Shown here in pieces: positions 62,075 to 64,000 of a DNA stretch of 64,000 bases. Location of the stretch: contig PCDI01000004.1 in assembly GCA_002778195.1 (NCBI GenBank), forward strand, positions 1,786,783 through 1,850,782, read 5' to 3'. The notes below the pieces were generated by a model that was not told where the DNA came from, did not search any database, and worked only from the letters and a program-made list of their open reading frames with translations. How positions within the stretch are numbered: position 1 is the first letter of the stretch; every line of letters begins with the position of its first letter. The position numbers and the translations under genes are program-made. The stretch is from Raffaelea ambrosiae (lineage: Eukaryota > Ascomycota > Sordariomycetes > Ophiostomatales > Ophiostomataceae).

Positions 62075-64000
62075 GTTGGAGGACGGAAGAGGGGGAGAGA
62101 GAGGGAGAGAGAGAGAGAGAGAGAGGAAAGAAAGGAAAATAACTTTGGAATGTCGGCCAAGCAGAGACGTGAACACAAAGGGCGTTCTGCCAGAGGCACA
62201 CGGTGAGGGAAGGTCGGTATCCTTGGGGGGAACAGAGGAAAGAGGGAAATTTCGAAAGCCGAACACCAGAAACGGACCGGCAAACCCCAAAGGCGGTGTG
62301 GGGCAACTTTTGGGGGAGAGTGGGTGGTCTGGCTTCGGTCAATCGGCGGGGCTCTCTTACAGTCTTTTGACTCTATTCATGGAAAGTGGCAGAATTTTTG
62401 GCAGTCTGCCCCAGCGCTTTTGCCCCTCTCATTTGCAGGAGGTAGCCATTGCTGGCCAATCGCCACGGGAGCTTTTCACGATTTTTTTATTTTTATTTTT
62501 GAAAAAGGGCTGTTCGTGGCTACCAACTGGCTTTCGTTGCCAGTCAGAACACGGCTGTTCGAATTCAGCTCGAGTCAAAAACAAAGAACTCTTTTTGGTC
62601 TACTTGGACAATACATTTTTTTTTCTATTCCTGTTCGTGGCCCAAGCGTCGTCCAACCGCAGGCTGTTCGTTCGTTTGTCAGCCAGCCGCCCTTGAAACA
62701 TCTCACGATGCTGTGGCTCCTCCTGAGCGGCTGAACAAGAGGCTGTTCTCGTCGCTTCCCTTTCCCTTTCCTCGTGTGTTCCCACCACTCCAGCCGCGCG
62801 CTATCTTTCTTCTGTATGTTCCCGAGGGGTGTTCGTTTGATGTCCGGTTCGATGCCAGCAGACAGGAACAGAAAATCAATAAAAAAAGTAACACGGACGG
62901 CTTTGCCCTCATTGAACGACTCGAGACTGTAGAGTGAGTCGAGTCAACAGGAAGGAACGCTACGCAATGGCATGCCAAGTATTATTACGAGTCCGTCATC
63001 GCTTGGTCGGGCAAAAGGTCAAGAAAGCTGTGCTGTCATAGCTAACGCAGGTCAGCTGCAGGTGTCCCGCATCGGCCACGTTGCCTGCCCCCCAAGGAAG
63101 CGGCATGCACCCTTCTCCGAAAGGTTGTCGCATGCCTCTTCTCTGCTAGCTGCGAGTACCCTTGTACATCTCTGCTCTTTTCTCTCTCTGTCCCCATGTT
63201 CCCCATACGCACTAGAGCGCCTGCAAGCGCCCTCGATTTGGGAGCCTCGTGGCCAGTCAAATGTGAAACACGCCACAAGAGAAGCATCAGGACAGGGGTG
63301 CCTGTGTAAGTCGCAACTCTCGTCCAGAGGATAAAGTGCTGCCCGGTCCTGAAACAGCGCATCAGACCCCAGTGCCCAATCGAGCCGTTGGGTAGGGCTG
63401 CCCGTGAGAAGGATCCGACTTTTCTCTCCCAACGTTTCCCCCCCCCCCTCTTTTGCCTCTTCTGTTTCTTCACAGCATGTTGCACTCATGCTCCCTTGGT
63501 CTCCCCGTGTTCCTTTTGCTTCCTTCTGCTCCTTCTGCTCCTGCCATGTACTGTTCCTTCTATTTCTCCAGCTCCCCTTTGGCTCTTCTTGACACACGAG
63601 CCAAGACGGAACCCCCCCCCGGCACACACCTCGTGTGGTGGACACCCGTCGACACGGTCTCCCTGGTGGCCGGCCCTCAGACACGTCTGCAGAGGGGCAG
63701 GCCGATTGGAAGGCGACGCATCACGTTTATGCGAGAGCGTCCTCTCATAGTATGCACTCGTACACTGCGGTGCCCCGTCCGTGCCCTTGCCTGCCCTTGC
63801 CTGCCCTTCGCCCAGGATCGTCTCAAGACGGAAAGCCAAAGCGCACGCCTTAGCAGTGGCAACCCGGGAACTGCGTCCCATCTTCGGTAGTACTGTCGAA
63901 CCAGTTTTTTTTCTGTTCTTCTTTTCGAATCAGAGGGCGGCTCACTCTGATCGTTTGCTCATTTCGTTCCATGCATCTTCCCGAACAGAGGTCCCTTCTC
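62075..64000. other. Right-end intergenic region, no gene seen
   Basis: About 1.9 kb. A purine run (GAGAGAGA) at about 62,095-62,125 directly precedes the SERF-like start codon in transcript sense. Further right are mixed sequences, a C run at 63,439-63,449 and T/C-rich DNA that may be the promoter of a gene beyond the window. No ORF here looks like protein. Confidence 0.6.

Overview
The window is nuclear DNA of a filamentous ascomycete, most likely a Sordariomycete. The evidence is GC-rich coding sequence, many 55-200 nt introns with GTANGT-type donors and CTNAC-type branch sites, long homopolymer and pyrimidine tracts, and fungal-type genes (Pma1, Yhm2, Nic96, a Seb1/Nrd1-type protein, a DCAF4-like protein). 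I found 13 protein-coding genes (one cut by the left edge), no convincing tRNA or rRNA gene, no intact transposon and no CRISPR. Exon limits below were worked out by hand from splice signals and reading-frame continuity.

Left part (1-21 kb). The 3' end of a long-chain acyl-CoA synthetase ending in Ala-Lys-Leu (a PTS1-like peroxisomal signal) is followed by an AT-rich stretch with a 26-bp tandem repeat. Next come a 1300-residue WD40 protein (candidate Raf1/DIM-9-type Cul4 adaptor) and, convergent to it, a CID-RRM RNA-binding protein of the Seb1/Nrd1 class. A shared upstream region with four CACGTG boxes in 87 bp separates this from mitochondrial citrate synthase. The gene after that is a Yhm2-type citrate/2-oxoglutarate carrier, so the enzyme that makes citrate and a carrier that exports it lie side by side in the same orientation. 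The last intron of citrate synthase contains a single N flanked by two copies of the same sequence, an apparent false duplication at a contig join.

Middle (21-37.4 kb). About 16 kb carries no gene I can support. It is not strongly AT-rich, so it does not look like a RIP-degraded transposon graveyard. It is heavily enriched in two short words, TACTATGTA and TACGAGTA (either strand). It ends in a long pyrimidine-rich leader, probably with a leader intron, in front of the plasma-membrane H+-ATPase gene.

Right part (37.4-64 kb). In order: Pma1 H+-ATPase; a DCAF4-like WD40 protein; an unknown Ser/Thr-rich protein (minus strand); nucleoporin Nic96 with a 27-glutamine tract (minus); an FGGY carbohydrate kinase with a four-codon first exon (minus); a five-exon SMN (survival of motor neuron) homologue whose YG box is followed by an acidic tail; a secreted cupredoxin-like protein with a full type-1 copper ligand set; and a 64-residue 4F5/SERF-type protein (minus). 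The rest is intergenic.

The genes are mostly housekeeping: central carbon and lipid metabolism, membrane energisation, nuclear pore, RNA processing and ubiquitin-ligase adaptors. I see no secondary-metabolite cluster and no defence or mobile system. The least ordinary parts are the motif-rich gene desert, the SMN gene with its tail, the E-box cluster and the assembly artefact.
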